Shown piece after piece: positions 8,989 to 17,719 of a stretch of 64,000 nucleotides of DNA. The notes beneath the pieces are model-generated. The model ran no database searches, had not been told where the DNA came from, and saw only the letters and a list, made by a program, of their open reading frames with translations. Within the stretch, counting starts at the first letter, position 1, and every line of letters starts with the position of its first letter. The DNA is from Deltaproteobacteria bacterium (GTDB taxonomy: Bacteria; Desulfobacterota; Desulfomonilia; UBA1062): contig JAHDRW010000014.1 in assembly GCA_018433085.1 (NCBI GenBank), positions 62,001-126,000 of the forward strand, read 5' to 3'. The translations under genes were made by a program, and so were the position numbers.

Positions 8989-9744
8989 TTATCCGGTCTT
9001 GGCCGGAGACGGCTTTTTCTTGAGCGCTGCGCCGCCCAGATATGCCTCCTGGATCTTCTCGTCCGAGCGTAACGACGCGGTGGGACCTGAGGCCACGAGG
9101 TGCCCGTTTTCAAGCACATAACCTCTGGATGCGACGTTCAGCGCCTTGTGGGCGTTCTGCTCTACCAGCAGGATGGACGTTCCCTGGCCGTTGATCTCGG
9201 ATACGATGTCGAATATCTGCTTCACGAGTATCGGGGCCAGCCCGAGCGAGGGCTCGTCCAGCAGGAGGACCCTGGGCGAGCTCATCAATGCCCTGCCGAT
9301 GGCGAGCATCTGCTGCTCCCCTCCGGAGAGCGTGCCGGAGAGCTGCCTGCGGCGCTCGCTCAGGATGGGGAACAGTGAGAAAACCCGGTCCTTGGCCGCG
9401 TGCACCTCGTCCTTCATCTTTCTCCGGGTATAGGCGCCCAGATTCAGATTTTCCTCCACGGTGAGCGTGGGGAACACCCGCCGGCCTTCCGGCGAAAGCG
9501 AGATCCCCTTGAGCACGATCCCATAGGGCGGGACCCTGTTGAGCTCTTCCCCCCGGAAGAAGACCGAGCCGCTCCGGATGGGCACGAGTCCCGACACGGC
9601 CTGGAGCAGGGTGGACTTGCCGGCGCCGTTGGCGCCGAGCACGGACACGATTTCGCCCTGCTCCAGATGGATGGAGACATCATGGAGGGCCTGGATCCCA
9701 CCATAGAAGATGGAAAGATGCTCAATGCTCAGCAGGGACGTCAT
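8989..9744 (-). CDS. livF: Branched-chain amino-acid ABC transporter ATPase LivF
   Basis: ATP-binding subunit of a branched-chain amino-acid-type importer, 251 residues, acting on the inner face of the membrane with LivG. Walker A is GANGAGKS, the signature is LSGGEQQMLAIGRAL, Walker B is VLLLDEPSLGLAP, and the H-loop region is ILLVEQNAHKAL, all typical of LivF. The ATG at 9744 begins the conserved MTSLLSIEHLSIFYGGIQAL; a longer frame to 9804 would overlap livG unnecessarily. The gene overlaps the livG stop by 23 bp, which implies translational coupling. The C-terminus has a short Lys/Pro-rich tail. Confidence 0.95.
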   Translation of the reverse strand: MTSLLSIEHLSIFYGGIQALHDVSIHLEQGEIVSVLGANGAGKSTLLQAVSGLVPIRSGSVFFRGEELNRVPPYGIVLKGISLSPEGRRVFPTLTVEENLNLGAYTRRKMKDEVHAAKDRVFSLFPILSERRRQLSGTLSGGEQQMLAIGRALMSSPRVLLLDEPSLGLAPILVKQIFDIVSEINGQGTSILLVEQNAHKALNVASRGYVLENGHLVASGPTASLRSDEKIQEAYLGGAALKKKPSPAKTG

Positions 9745-10552
9745 ATGCAGTCGTATCCTCGTCATCCTTTCCCAGATAGGCCTCGATGACCCGCTGGTCG
9801 GCATAAATGTCTTCCGGAATCCCCTCGGCGATCTTCCGCCCCCCGTCCATGACCACGACCCAGTCCGAGATCCCCATGACCATGTTCATGTCGTGCTCGA
9901 TGAGCAGGATAGTGACGTCCTCATCCCGGATGATGCCCTGAAGAAAGGCCATGAGATCCCGGGTCTCCCGAGGGTTCAGTCCGCTGCTGGGCTCGTCAAG
10001 CACCAGGAGCGCAGGGTCCGAGGCCAGGGCGCGGGCGATCTCCAGCATGCGCTGGGACCCGTAGGCGATGTTCTTGGCCAGGTCGTCGCGGGATTTCCAC
10101 AGGTTCACCTGGCGGAGCCTCTTCTCGGCAGTCTCCCTGATCTTGTTTTCCTCTGCCCTCTGCCCGGGGGTCCTGAACACCGACGAGAACAGGCCGGAGG
10201 TGCTCCGGCAGTGACGCCCGGCCATCACATTTTCCCGGCAGGTCATGTCCGGGAACAGGCGTATATTCTGGAAGGTTCTCGCAATGCCGTGGGCGACGAT
10301 CTGGTGCGGCTTTTTGCCGGTGATCCGATCGCCTCGGAAGAACACATCGCCGAACTCGGGGCGGTAGATGCCGGACACCACATTGAACACCGTGGTCTTG
10401 CCGGCGCCGTTCGGGCCGATGAGGCTCAGGATCTCGCCCTTGTGCACCTTCAGGTCAATAGAGTTCACCGCGATGAGGCCCCCGAAGATCTTGGTGAGCC
10501 CTCGAGTTTCCAGCACGGTTTCGTCTGCTGCATGGGCCCTGCGCTCAGGCAT
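9722..10552 (-). CDS. livG: Branched-chain amino-acid ABC transporter ATPase LivG
   Basis: Second ATPase of the importer, 276 residues. Walker A is GPNGAGKTT, the signature region is IAYGSQRMLEIARAL (the LivG-type variant of LSGGQ), and Walker B is LLVLDEPSSGLNP followed by an EHDMNMVM H-loop. It is longer than LivF by the segment MAGRHCRSTSGLFSSVFRTPGQ, which is typical of LivG. The start is preceded by GGGGAGGACAG. Its ATG overlaps the end of livM by 8 bp and its 3' end overlaps livF, so livM-livG-livF form a tightly coupled unit. Confidence 0.95.
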   Translation of the reverse strand: MPERRAHAADETVLETRGLTKIFGGLIAVNSIDLKVHKGEILSLIGPNGAGKTTVFNVVSGIYRPEFGDVFFRGDRITGKKPHQIVAHGIARTFQNIRLFPDMTCRENVMAGRHCRSTSGLFSSVFRTPGQRAEENKIRETAEKRLRQVNLWKSRDDLAKNIAYGSQRMLEIARALASDPALLVLDEPSSGLNPRETRDLMAFLQGIIRDEDVTILLIEHDMNMVMGISDWVVVMDGGRKIAEGIPEDIYADQRVIEAYLGKDDEDTTAYDVPAEH

Positions 10553-11546
10553 CTGTCCTCCCCGTACCCTCCAGCAGCGACTCGTACTTGACCGCGCCCC
10601 GCTTGCGCGGCCAGACGCCGCCCGGGCGGAACATCATCATGAGCATCATGGCCGAGCCGAAGATGAGCATCCGGTACATGGCGAAGGGCCGGAAGATCTC
10701 GGGAAACAGGCTGATGAAGGCCGCGCCGATGATCACGCCCGGGATGGAGCCCATCCCGCCGATGAGCACGATGCAGAACATGAGACACGACTCCCAGAAC
10801 GAGAAACTCTCCGGCGAGACGCACATGAGCTTGCTCGCATAGACGTTTCCCGCAACGCCCGCCAGTGCCGCGCCCAGGACAAAGGCCAGGAGCTTGTAGC
10901 TGCGCGAGTCGATCCCGTTGGCGTTAGCGGCCGTCTCGTCCTCGCGGATATAGTTCCAGGCGCGCCCGATCCGCGAGTCCTGCAGCCTGGTGAGCCCGAG
11001 GATGGTCAGGCCCACGATGAGCCAGATGAGGAAATAGTACTCCAGGGACGAATCGATCACCAGCCAGGGCCCGAGAGACGGAAAATCGATGCCGAACACC
11101 CCGTTGGGGCCCCCGGTGAGGTCGAATGGGTTGTTGATCAACGCCAGTCGGACGATCTCGCCCATGCCCAGTGTCACGATGAGGAGGTAGTCGCCCTGGA
11201 GATGAATGATGGGCGAACAGACCACGTAGGCGAAGAGGGCGGCCGCCAGGGCGCTCAAGGGCAGGAGCACGAGGATGGGAATGCCGAACTTCGTGTTGAG
11301 GATCGCCGTGGTGTAGGCCCCGATGGCGTAGAACCCGGCATGTCCCAAGTCGAACAGGCCCACCTCGCCGAGCACGATGTTGAGGCTCAGGCCCAGCAGG
11401 GTGTAGATGCCGAAATAAAACGCGATATCGATATAGTAGTTGCTCACCATGAAGGGATAGAGCAGAAAGACGGCCGTGGCGAGCGCAACATGCAGCTGCC
11501 GGGAGGATGCGAGCTTTCCGATGCCGGTCAAGGGGGTTTGCTCCAT
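10545..11546 (-). CDS. livM: Branched-chain amino-acid ABC transporter permease LivM
   Basis: Inner-membrane permease of 333 residues with about nine hydrophobic segments. It contains LLGLSLNIVLGEVGLFDLGHAGFYAIGAY in register with the conserved LivM entry region, and GRAWNYIREDETAANANGI, the cytoplasmic loop that couples to the ATPases. The ATG at 11546 is chosen because GAGAAGG precedes it and it falls just after the livH stop; the longer upstream extension is a Ser/Arg-rich antisense-like stretch. It ends in a distinctive Arg/Lys-rich tail (FRPGGVWPRKRG). Confidence 0.94.
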   Translation of the reverse strand: MEQTPLTGIGKLASSRQLHVALATAVFLLYPFMVSNYYIDIAFYFGIYTLLGLSLNIVLGEVGLFDLGHAGFYAIGAYTTAILNTKFGIPILVLLPLSALAAALFAYVVCSPIIHLQGDYLLIVTLGMGEIVRLALINNPFDLTGGPNGVFGIDFPSLGPWLVIDSSLEYYFLIWLIVGLTILGLTRLQDSRIGRAWNYIREDETAANANGIDSRSYKLLAFVLGAALAGVAGNVYASKLMCVSPESFSFWESCLMFCIVLIGGMGSIPGVIIGAAFISLFPEIFRPFAMYRMLIFGSAMMLMMMFRPGGVWPRKRGAVKYESLLEGTGRTDA

Positions 11547-11550
11547 CGGT

Positions 11551-12462
11551 CTATACCTTCTCCGCCGTCTTCTCGCCCAGGATGCCTGTGGGCCGGAAGA
11601 TGAGCACCAGGATGAGGATGATGAACACGAAGACATCCTTCCAGGCCGCCGAGATGTAGGCGGCGCCCAGCATCTCGAGCACGCCCAGGATGAGCCCGCC
11701 GAGCATGGCGCCGGGGATGTTGCCGATGCCGCCCAGGACCGAGGCGGTGAATGCCTTGAGCCCGTAGTTCCACCCCATGGTGAAGCTGATCTGGCGGTAG
11801 TACATCCCCACCATGATCCCGGTCACGGCGCCCAGGGCCGGGCCCAGGGTGAACACGAAGAGGATGACCTTGTTGATGTTGATCCCCATCAGGGACGCGG
11901 TCTTGCGGTCGTGGGCCGTGGCCCTGATCGCGGCGCCGAAGGTGGTCTTCTGGACGATGTAGTAGAGAATGCCCATGAGGGCGAACGACATCACCAGGAT
12001 CACGATCTGCAGGAGCGTGAGGTGGATGCCTCCGATCTGGAGGTGCACGTTGGGGATGAGCGCCGAGGGGTAGGCCTGGAATCTCGGGCCCCATACCACC
12101 ATGATGGCGTTCTGGAGAAAGATGGAGGCGCCCAGGGCGGAGACCACCGCGGGGAGACGGCCCGCCGGATACACGGGCCGGTAGGCCACCCGCTCGACAA
12201 TGAGCCCCACGATGGCGAGGCTGATCCCGGCGAAGATCAGGGCAGCCATGAGCGCGCCCCACAGACCGAAATGGGTGGTCAGGAGTGCAGCGCCGAAGAC
12301 GAGCACGGTATAGCCCAGGTACGAGCCCAGGGTGAAGAAGTCCCCGTGGGCGAAGTTGATGAGCTTCAGCACCCCGTAGACCATGGAATAGCCCAGGGCG
12401 ATGAGCGCGTAGAACGAGCCGATGGTCAGCCCGTTGATGATCTGCTCCAGGATAACGTGCAT
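11551..12462 (-). CDS. livH: Branched-chain amino-acid ABC transporter permease LivH
   Basis: Inner-membrane permease of 303 residues that pairs with LivM. The start MHVILEQIINGLTIGSFYAL and the segment YSMVYGVLKLINFAHGDFF are diagnostic for LivH. The loop FGAAIRATAHDRKTASLMGI carries the EAA-like ATPase-docking helix. The ATG follows ACGAGGACGC. The gene is 41 bp downstream of livK and 4 bp upstream of livM, in the usual livKHMGF order. Confidence 0.95.
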   Translation of the reverse strand: MHVILEQIINGLTIGSFYALIALGYSMVYGVLKLINFAHGDFFTLGSYLGYTVLVFGAALLTTHFGLWGALMAALIFAGISLAIVGLIVERVAYRPVYPAGRLPAVVSALGASIFLQNAIMVVWGPRFQAYPSALIPNVHLQIGGIHLTLLQIVILVMSFALMGILYYIVQKTTFGAAIRATAHDRKTASLMGININKVILFVFTLGPALGAVTGIMVGMYYRQISFTMGWNYGLKAFTASVLGGIGNIPGAMLGGLILGVLEMLGAAYISAAWKDVFVFIILILVLIFRPTGILGEKTAEKV

Positions 12463-12503
12463 GCGTCCTCGTGCTGCTGTTTTATCAGGTACTTAAAAAG
12501 GCG

Positions 12504-13652
12504 CTACCTGGATACGACAATCTTGCCCTGATCGTCAACCACATAGAGGTAGAAGGGCACGCCTTCCCGGTCGCCCTGCCCGGTGAATCCGATCGGACCG
12601 GTGATGCCGGGAGCGCCTTCCACCTCGTCCCTGAGGTATGCGGACAGCTTGGCGGGGTCGGTGGTGCCCGACTTGTCCACGGCATAGGCGATGATGTTCA
12701 GGGCATCGGCGGCATAGATGGGCCATGGGCTGGAGGGGATGTCGCCGAACTTGGCCCGGTAGGCGTCGAGGAACTCCTTTGCCTCGGGATAGGGCAGGTC
12801 GCCGGGGAGCGCCTCGTTGGTCATGTAGCAGCCCTTGGCCACGTTTAAGCCCGCGATCTTGACAAACTCGTCGTTGATGGCCGCGTTGCCGCCCACGAAC
12901 GGGCAGGTGATCCCGATGTCACGGGCCTGGCTCACCAGGAGCGCGGCCTCGGCATAGTAGCCGGTGAAGTACCACACCTCGGGCTTGGTTTCGCGCAGGT
13001 TGGTGAGCGAGACTCGGAAGTCCCTTTCACCCGGGGTGATGGCGTCGAAGTAGACGACTTCCGCCTGTCCGTTTGCGACCATGGGCTCCAGGGCGGTCCG
13101 GGTGTCTTCGGCAAGCCCTTTGCCGAATGCGGTGTTATCGTGCATGATGGCGATGCGCTTGGCGTTGAATTTCTTCGGCACAAACTCCGCGAAGAACTTG
13201 CCCTGGGAATCGTCCCTGCCGCAGGTGCGGAAGAAGTAGTTGAAATCCCTCTGGGTGAGCCTCACCGCAGTGACCCCGTAGCCGATGTTCACCTTCTTGA
13301 ACTTTTCATAGATATTGGAGGCAGGCTCGCACACCGATGACCCATAGGTGGAGACCACCGCCACCACGTCTTTCTGCGCCACCAGCTTCTGCGCCGCCAG
13401 TGCGCCCGACTTTGGCTCGCCCGCGTCGTCTTCCACCTTGAGCACGACCTTCTTTCCGCCCAGGATGCCGCCTTTTTTGTTGATCAGGTCTGCCGCGATC
13501 TCGCAGGACTGTTTCGCCATCTGGCCCTCGTAGGCCCATGCCCCGGTGATCGGGCCCTGCAGGCCGATGACCACGGTGTCTTTGGCTGCATGGGCGCTGC
13601 CCAGCCCCAGGACGAGGAACAATACACTCACCAGCAGTACATACTTTTTCAT
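12504..13652 (-). CDS. livK: Branched-chain amino-acid ABC transporter substrate-binding protein
   Basis: Periplasmic binding protein of 382 residues, first gene of the livKHMGF unit. A Sec signal peptide covers residues 1-22 (MKKYVLLVSVLFLVLGLGSAHA, cleavage after AHA). The mature part follows the type-I periplasmic fold with VVIGLQGPITGAWAYEGQM at its start and VVAVVSTYGSSVCEPASNIY in the hinge region. The ATG at 13652 has GGAGGAGAAAGGG upstream; an earlier TTG would put this ribosome site inside the gene. The ligand could be leucine/isoleucine/valine, another amino acid, an amide or an aromatic acid, since this family is broad. A hairpin lies in the 5' leader at 13713-13728. Confidence 0.92.
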   Translation of the reverse strand: MKKYVLLVSVLFLVLGLGSAHAAKDTVVIGLQGPITGAWAYEGQMAKQSCEIAADLINKKGGILGGKKVVLKVEDDAGEPKSGALAAQKLVAQKDVVAVVSTYGSSVCEPASNIYEKFKKVNIGYGVTAVRLTQRDFNYFFRTCGRDDSQGKFFAEFVPKKFNAKRIAIMHDNTAFGKGLAEDTRTALEPMVANGQAEVVYFDAITPGERDFRVSLTNLRETKPEVWYFTGYYAEAALLVSQARDIGITCPFVGGNAAINDEFVKIAGLNVAKGCYMTNEALPGDLPYPEAKEFLDAYRAKFGDIPSSPWPIYAADALNIIAYAVDKSGTTDPAKLSAYLRDEVEGAPGITGPIGFTGQGDREGVPFYLYVVDDQGKIVVSR

Positions 13653-13712
13653 CCCTTTCTCCTCCAAAACGGTAGATATGTTTTTTAAGCCTGTTGATCC
13701 CCTCTTCCCGCG

Positions 13713-13733
13713 CCGCTCAGGGGAGCGGTTTTT
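13713..13733 (+). terminator. Perfect 6-bp hairpin followed by T5 (terminator-like)
   Basis: CCGCTC and GAGCGG pair around a four-base loop (AGGG) and are followed on the plus strand by TTTTT. On the plus strand it would be a short intrinsic terminator. On the minus strand it falls in the livK 5' leader, about 60 bases before the start codon, where it would simply be a leader hairpin. No plus-strand gene is upstream, so the leader role may be the relevant one. Confidence 0.4.
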
Positions 13734-13939
13734 CAGGCGACCGGGGCGAGATTAATCTATACAATTCACGAGTTGGGCCGCCCGCCCCGCCTTCGTGGTG
13801 TGTTGAAAGTTCAGTGTTTTCCAGTCGTTATGATATAGTTCAGGAGTGACGAACATGTCAAGGATATTTTGGCCCGGGAAGACACGCCCGGCCGTCTGGG
13901 GGGAATGCAGAGAAATGAAGGGAAGCCGGAGGCATTGGG

Positions 13940-13970
13940 ATGCCCCGCAGCTCAACAGGCTGCGGGGCAT
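13940..13970 (-). terminator. Perfect 11-bp hairpin downstream of proX
   Basis: ATGCCCCGCAG (13940-13950) and CTGCGGGGCAT (13960-13970) form a perfect 11-bp stem with a 9-base loop, 24 bp beyond the proX stop. No T-tract follows on the minus strand, so it may stabilise the 3' end of the proVWX transcript or act as a rho-independent-like terminator with weak efficiency. It separates this operon from livK. Confidence 0.6.
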
Positions 13971-13993
13971 GTCGTTATACGGGGAAAAACATG

Positions 13994-14845
13994 TTAATTC
14001 GGCAGCCACTCCTTCACGCGATCGGGGTTCTCCTTGATCCAGCGCCTCGCAGAATCGGCCGGATCGGCGCCATCGGCGTTCCAACCCATGACCTGGCCGA
14101 TCTCCTGGAGATTCCAGTGGAAGTTGTCGAGGAACTGGTAGGCTTCGGGGTGGTCCTTTTTGAGACCCTTGCGAACGAAGGTATGGACCTTCTCCTCTCC
14201 GCCGTACACGTTCTTTGGATCCTCGAGATACTTGAGGTCCCAGCGAGCGAACTTCCAGTGCGGCGTCCACCCGGTCACCACGACCCACTCGTTATTTTTG
14301 ATCCTGTCGGCAAGGATGGCCGTCATCATGGCGCCCGTGCCTTCCATGAGCTTGAGATCCAGGTCGTATTCCTCGAGCGCCTTCTCCGTTTTGCTCATGA
14401 TGCCCGCGCCCGGGTCGATGCCGATGATTTCGTTGTCGAACTTGGCAGCGTTCTCGTTCAGCTCTTCGATCGAGTCGATGGTCACGTAATCCGGTACCAC
14501 CAGGCCGATGGCCGCGCCCTCGCAGTTCGGGCCCAGGTCCACCACCTTGTCGCCGACCTTGTCGAGGTAGTGACCGTGGGTGACGGGCAGCCAGGCCGTG
14601 GTAATGCCGTCGACGTCACCGGTGGCCAAGGCCTGCCACATGGCGGCGGCGCTTACCGAGGTGAGATCGACGTCGTAGCCCAGCTTGTCTTCAAGGACCG
14701 CCTCGACGACGTGGATGCTTGCAGTGGCGCATGACCACTCCACATAGGCGAGCTCCAGCTTCTTGTCCGCCGCCTGGCCGGCCGACGCCGCGCCGAAGAC
14801 GAGAAACAGTGCGAAAAGAACCGTGTATCCGGTCAATCGTTTCAT
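13994..14845 (-). CDS. proX: Glycine betaine/proline ABC transporter substrate-binding protein
   Basis: Periplasmic quaternary-amine-binding protein of 283 residues (OpuAC/ProX family). A signal peptide spans residues 1-23 (MKRLTGYTVLFALFLVFGAA..AGQA). The mature part contains LAYVEWSCATASIHVVEAVL and VDGITTAWLPVTHGHYLDK, with several Trp residues that in this family build the aromatic cage for the quaternary ammonium group. The ATG at 14845 has TAAGGAGGATACT upstream. It is the last gene of proV-proW-proX, 53 bp after proW. Glycine betaine, proline betaine or choline are all possible ligands. Confidence 0.93.
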   Translation of the reverse strand: MKRLTGYTVLFALFLVFGAASAGQAADKKLELAYVEWSCATASIHVVEAVLEDKLGYDVDLTSVSAAAMWQALATGDVDGITTAWLPVTHGHYLDKVGDKVVDLGPNCEGAAIGLVVPDYVTIDSIEELNENAAKFDNEIIGIDPGAGIMSKTEKALEEYDLDLKLMEGTGAMMTAILADRIKNNEWVVVTGWTPHWKFARWDLKYLEDPKNVYGGEEKVHTFVRKGLKKDHPEAYQFLDNFHWNLQEIGQVMGWNADGADPADSARRWIKENPDRVKEWLPN

Positions 14846-14898
14846 AGTATCCTCCTTATACGGATATTTTTTATTTTCATCGAAAAAACCTATGCGCC

Positions 14899-15759
14899 TC
14901 ACTGTGACGTGGCGCCGGTCTGCTTGCCGCCGACACGCTGCATGATCCGGTCGAGGATCATGGCCACGATGACGATGGCGATGCCGGCCTCGAAGCCCCT
15001 GGACGGCTCCAGGCGCTGGATGGCCTTCCAGACCTCACCGCCCAGGCCCTTGGCGCCGATCATGGCCGCAATCACGACCATGGACAGGGCGAGCATGATG
15101 GTCTGGTTGATGCCCGCCATGATGGTGGGCGTGGCCATGGGAAGCTGGAGCTTGATCAGCTTCTGCCGCCGGGTGCTGCCGAACGAGTCTGCGGCCTCCA
15201 CCAGCTCGATGGGAACCTGCCGGATGCCCAGGCAGGTGAGCCGGATTGCCGGGGGCATCGAGAAAATGACCGTGGAGAAGATGGCGCCCACCGGACCCAG
15301 GCCGAAGAGGGGAATGGCCGGGATCAGGTAGACAAAGGCCGGCATGGTCTGCATCACGTCGAGAATGGGCATGATCACCCGGTAGGCTCTCTGGTTGAGC
15401 GCCGCGAAAATCCCCAGGGGAAGGCCGATGATCATGGCGATGACCGTGGAGACGAGGACCAGCGCCAGGGTGCTCAGCATGGGGTCCCACAGGTTCATGT
15501 TCCAGATGAGGAACAGACCGATGAGGGTCAGCAACATCACGCTCCGCTTCCGGCTGAGGAACCATGCCAGGGCCGTAAAGATCAGGATGAGCACCAAGGG
15601 CGGGAAGAACATCAGCCCCTCGATGAGGATGGCGATTCCGCTTTCCACCACGTCGGAGAACGCCTTGGTGAGGAACGAGAAGTTATCGGAAAACAGGGTG
15701 ATCGCGTAGTCTATTGCATCGCCGATGGGGATACGCGGGATATTATTCAGCCATTCCAT
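14899..15759 (-). CDS. proW: Glycine betaine/proline ABC transporter permease
   Basis: Inner-membrane permease of 286 residues. It starts MEWLNNIPRIPIGDAIDYAI, matching the usual ProW/OpuAB N-terminus, and has six to seven hydrophobic segments. The coupling loop EAADSFGSTRRQKLIKLQLP is the EAA motif facing ProV. The ATG at 15759 lies inside the end of proV (17 bp overlap), which implies coupled translation; the longer open frame to 16080 is Ser/Arg-rich shadow sequence. Confidence 0.94.
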   Translation of the reverse strand: MEWLNNIPRIPIGDAIDYAITLFSDNFSFLTKAFSDVVESGIAILIEGLMFFPPLVLILIFTALAWFLSRKRSVMLLTLIGLFLIWNMNLWDPMLSTLALVLVSTVIAMIIGLPLGIFAALNQRAYRVIMPILDVMQTMPAFVYLIPAIPLFGLGPVGAIFSTVIFSMPPAIRLTCLGIRQVPIELVEAADSFGSTRRQKLIKLQLPMATPTIMAGINQTIMLALSMVVIAAMIGAKGLGGEVWKAIQRLEPSRGFEAGIAIVIVAMILDRIMQRVGGKQTGATSQ

Positions 15760-16945
15760 TGGTCTGTACTCCTTCTGCAAGGGCCGCCAGGAGCGTGCCC
15801 TTGATGATGACGCCCATGAGATGGTCTTCGTTGTCCACCACGGCGACGGGGCTGCTCTCCACCAGGAGAGGGAAGAGCTCGTAGGCCGGCGTGTCCGGCG
15901 ACACCCGGTGGATGTCGGTGACGAGGATATTCTTGAGATCCCTGTCGCCCGCCTTGAGCGCCGAAGATGCGTCTTCCGCCTTGACGAGCCCCACGAGCCT
16001 GTTTTTGTGCTGAACATAGATGCTCGAGAGGCCTGCCTGCCGCATTTTCCACAGGGCGGCCTTGGGGCCGTCGTGGGCAAAGCTTGCCACCTCGCCCGGG
16101 TTCTTCATGATCGAATCCGCGGTGACCACCTTGGAGATGTCCACGTCCTGCACGAACTTGGCAACGTACTCGTCGGCCGGGCTCGCGAGGATGGCCTCTG
16201 CCGTGCCTTCCTGCACGATGCGGCCGTCCTTCATCAGGATGATCCGGTCGCCCAGCTTCAGGGCCTCGTCGAGGTCGTGGCTGATGAAGATGATGGTCTT
16301 GTGCATCTTTTCCTGCAGCTTGAGCAGCTCGTCCTGCATGTCGCGCCGGATGAGCGGGTCCAGTGCGCTGAAGGCCTCGTCCATGAGCATGATGTCCGGG
16401 TCGAGCGCCAGCGCCCGGGCCAGGCCCACGCGCTGCTGCATGCCGCCGCTGAGCTGGGCCGGGTAGGAGTCCTCCCACCCTTTGAGCCCAACCTGCTCGA
16501 GAGCGATCATGGCCCGCTCGCTGCGCTCGGCGGCCGGCACCTTCTGCACCTCGAGCCCGTACTCGACGTTTCTGATAACGCTCCGCCGGGGGAAGAGGGC
16601 GAAGTGCTGGAAGACCATGCCGAAGCGCTTCTGGCGGAGCTGCCGCAGCTCTTCCCTGTTCAGCGAGGTGATGTCGGCCCCTTCCAGAAGGATCTTGCCT
16701 TCGGTGGGCTCGATGAGCCGGTTGAGGCATCGCACCAGGGTGGACTTTCCGCTGCCGGAAAGTCCCATGATGACCAGGATCTCTCCCTCGTCCACATGGA
16801 ACGACACATCAGCGATCCCCACGCCCTGCCCGGTCTTTTCCAGGATCTGATCCTTGGTGTATCCCTGCTTCAGCAGCTTGACACCCTTGTGGGGATGATT
16901 TCCAAAAATCTTGTAGAGATTCTGCACAACGATTTTGTGGTCCAC
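15743..16945 (-). CDS. proV: Glycine betaine/proline ABC transporter ATPase
   Basis: ATPase subunit of 400 residues, the same length as E. coli ProV. It has Walker A GLSGSGKST, signature LSGGMQQRVGLARAL and Walker B IMLMDEAFSALDP. Two CBS domains occupy the C-terminal 130 residues; in the OpuA/ProU family these act as ionic-strength sensors. The GTG at 16945 was chosen because AAAGAAAGGCAGACA precedes it and the product then opens with the family-typical IVVQNLYKIFGNHP; the longer frame would use a TTG at 17017 with no ribosome site. A hairpin lies in the leader between marR and this gene. Confidence 0.94.
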   Translation of the reverse strand: MDHKIVVQNLYKIFGNHPHKGVKLLKQGYTKDQILEKTGQGVGIADVSFHVDEGEILVIMGLSGSGKSTLVRCLNRLIEPTEGKILLEGADITSLNREELRQLRQKRFGMVFQHFALFPRRSVIRNVEYGLEVQKVPAAERSERAMIALEQVGLKGWEDSYPAQLSGGMQQRVGLARALALDPDIMLMDEAFSALDPLIRRDMQDELLKLQEKMHKTIIFISHDLDEALKLGDRIILMKDGRIVQEGTAEAILASPADEYVAKFVQDVDISKVVTADSIMKNPGEVASFAHDGPKAALWKMRQAGLSSIYVQHKNRLVGLVKAEDASSALKAGDRDLKNILVTDIHRVSPDTPAYELFPLLVESSPVAVVDNEDHLMGVIIKGTLLAALAEGVQTNGMAE

Positions 16946-17037
16946 TGTCTGCCTTTCTTTGGTGGTGCTCGTCACGGCATACGCGGCAACGCCGCATCTG
17001 CCCGGTGAGGTTTCCAAGACCCGGATGCCCTTTTTGT

Positions 17038-17073
17038 CCCTCGCAAGGCAATGAAACGTCCTTGCCTCGAGGG
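17038..17073 (-). terminator. Stem-loop between marR and proV (terminator or attenuator)
   Basis: CCCTCG plus CAAGG pairs with CCTTG and CGAGGG across an 11-base loop with one 3-base bulge, beginning just after the marR stop at 17076. No strong T-tract follows on the minus strand. It could reduce read-through from marR into proVWX or mark the 5' leader of a separate proV transcript. Confidence 0.4.
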
Positions 17074-17075
17074 GC

Positions 17076-17663
17076 TTACCTGACGGGGCTGTCCGAGTGT
17101 TGGTTTTCTTCCATCATATCCACGATCCGCTCCAGAGACAGGGCTATGGACACCTGCTCCAGCTCGGGAAACTCCGAGATAGTCTGTACCAACCTGTTCT
17201 GGAGGGGCAGTGGCATATTTCTGGAAAGCATGACGCCCGCATCGGTTGCGGAAACCAGCACTTTCCTGCGGTCGGGGTCCGTCCTCTTGCGCTCCACGAG
17301 ATTTTTCGCCTCCAGCCTGTCGATAATGCCGTTGACCGTGCTCATGCTGAGGCTGACCAGCTTTCCCAGCGCAGAGAGCGTCATGGGACCGTCGTGGACG
17401 ATGGTGTGGAGGCAGATGAGTTGCGGGAGGGTGATATGATAATCTACGGAGAGCTTTCTGGAGTAGGTGTCGACTGAATGCATGATCCGTCTGAGGGCCA
17501 TGAGTATCCTCATGTGGCAGTGGCCCGCCGGGTGCTCGTGGGAAGGGGTGCGGCCCGGATCTTCCTTCTGAGGATGCCCCGCGGCGCCGGGGATCTGCTC
17601 CGGATCGCGGTCCCTGCTCTGGTTATTGATGTCCTTTTCCCGGGTAGAGGTGTCGCTGCTCAT
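17076..17663 (-). CDS. MarR family transcriptional regulator
   Basis: 195 residues. A hydrophilic N-terminal extension of about 50 residues (with HEHPAGHCHMR) precedes the winged-helix domain: ITLPQLICLHTIVHDGPMTL, the recognition region LGKLVSLSMSTVNGIIDRLE, and the wing VERKRTDPDRRKVLVSATDAG, which is the MarR DRR signature. Its position immediately upstream of proVWX on the same strand matches the MarR-type regulators known for osmolyte uptake and synthesis genes (GbsR, OpuAR, EctR/CosR), so a role in osmolyte transport control is inferred. Two palindromes at 17720-17750 lie 57-87 bp upstream of its start and suggest autoregulation. Confidence 0.88.
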   Translation of the reverse strand: MSSDTSTREKDINNQSRDRDPEQIPGAAGHPQKEDPGRTPSHEHPAGHCHMRILMALRRIMHSVDTYSRKLSVDYHITLPQLICLHTIVHDGPMTLSALGKLVSLSMSTVNGIIDRLEAKNLVERKRTDPDRRKVLVSATDAGVMLSRNMPLPLQNRLVQTISEFPELEQVSIALSLERIVDMMEENQHSDSPVR

Positions 17664-17719
17664 GCCTTAGTCTCGTTCTTTCGCTCAATAGTAATGACGG
17701 GTATATTCCTGACCAAATG

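Noticed and set aside
13940-13970. Attachment site for an integrated element at the 11-bp inverted repeat after proX
   Set aside because: No integrase nearby and no matching second copy seen; a transcript-end hairpin explains it.
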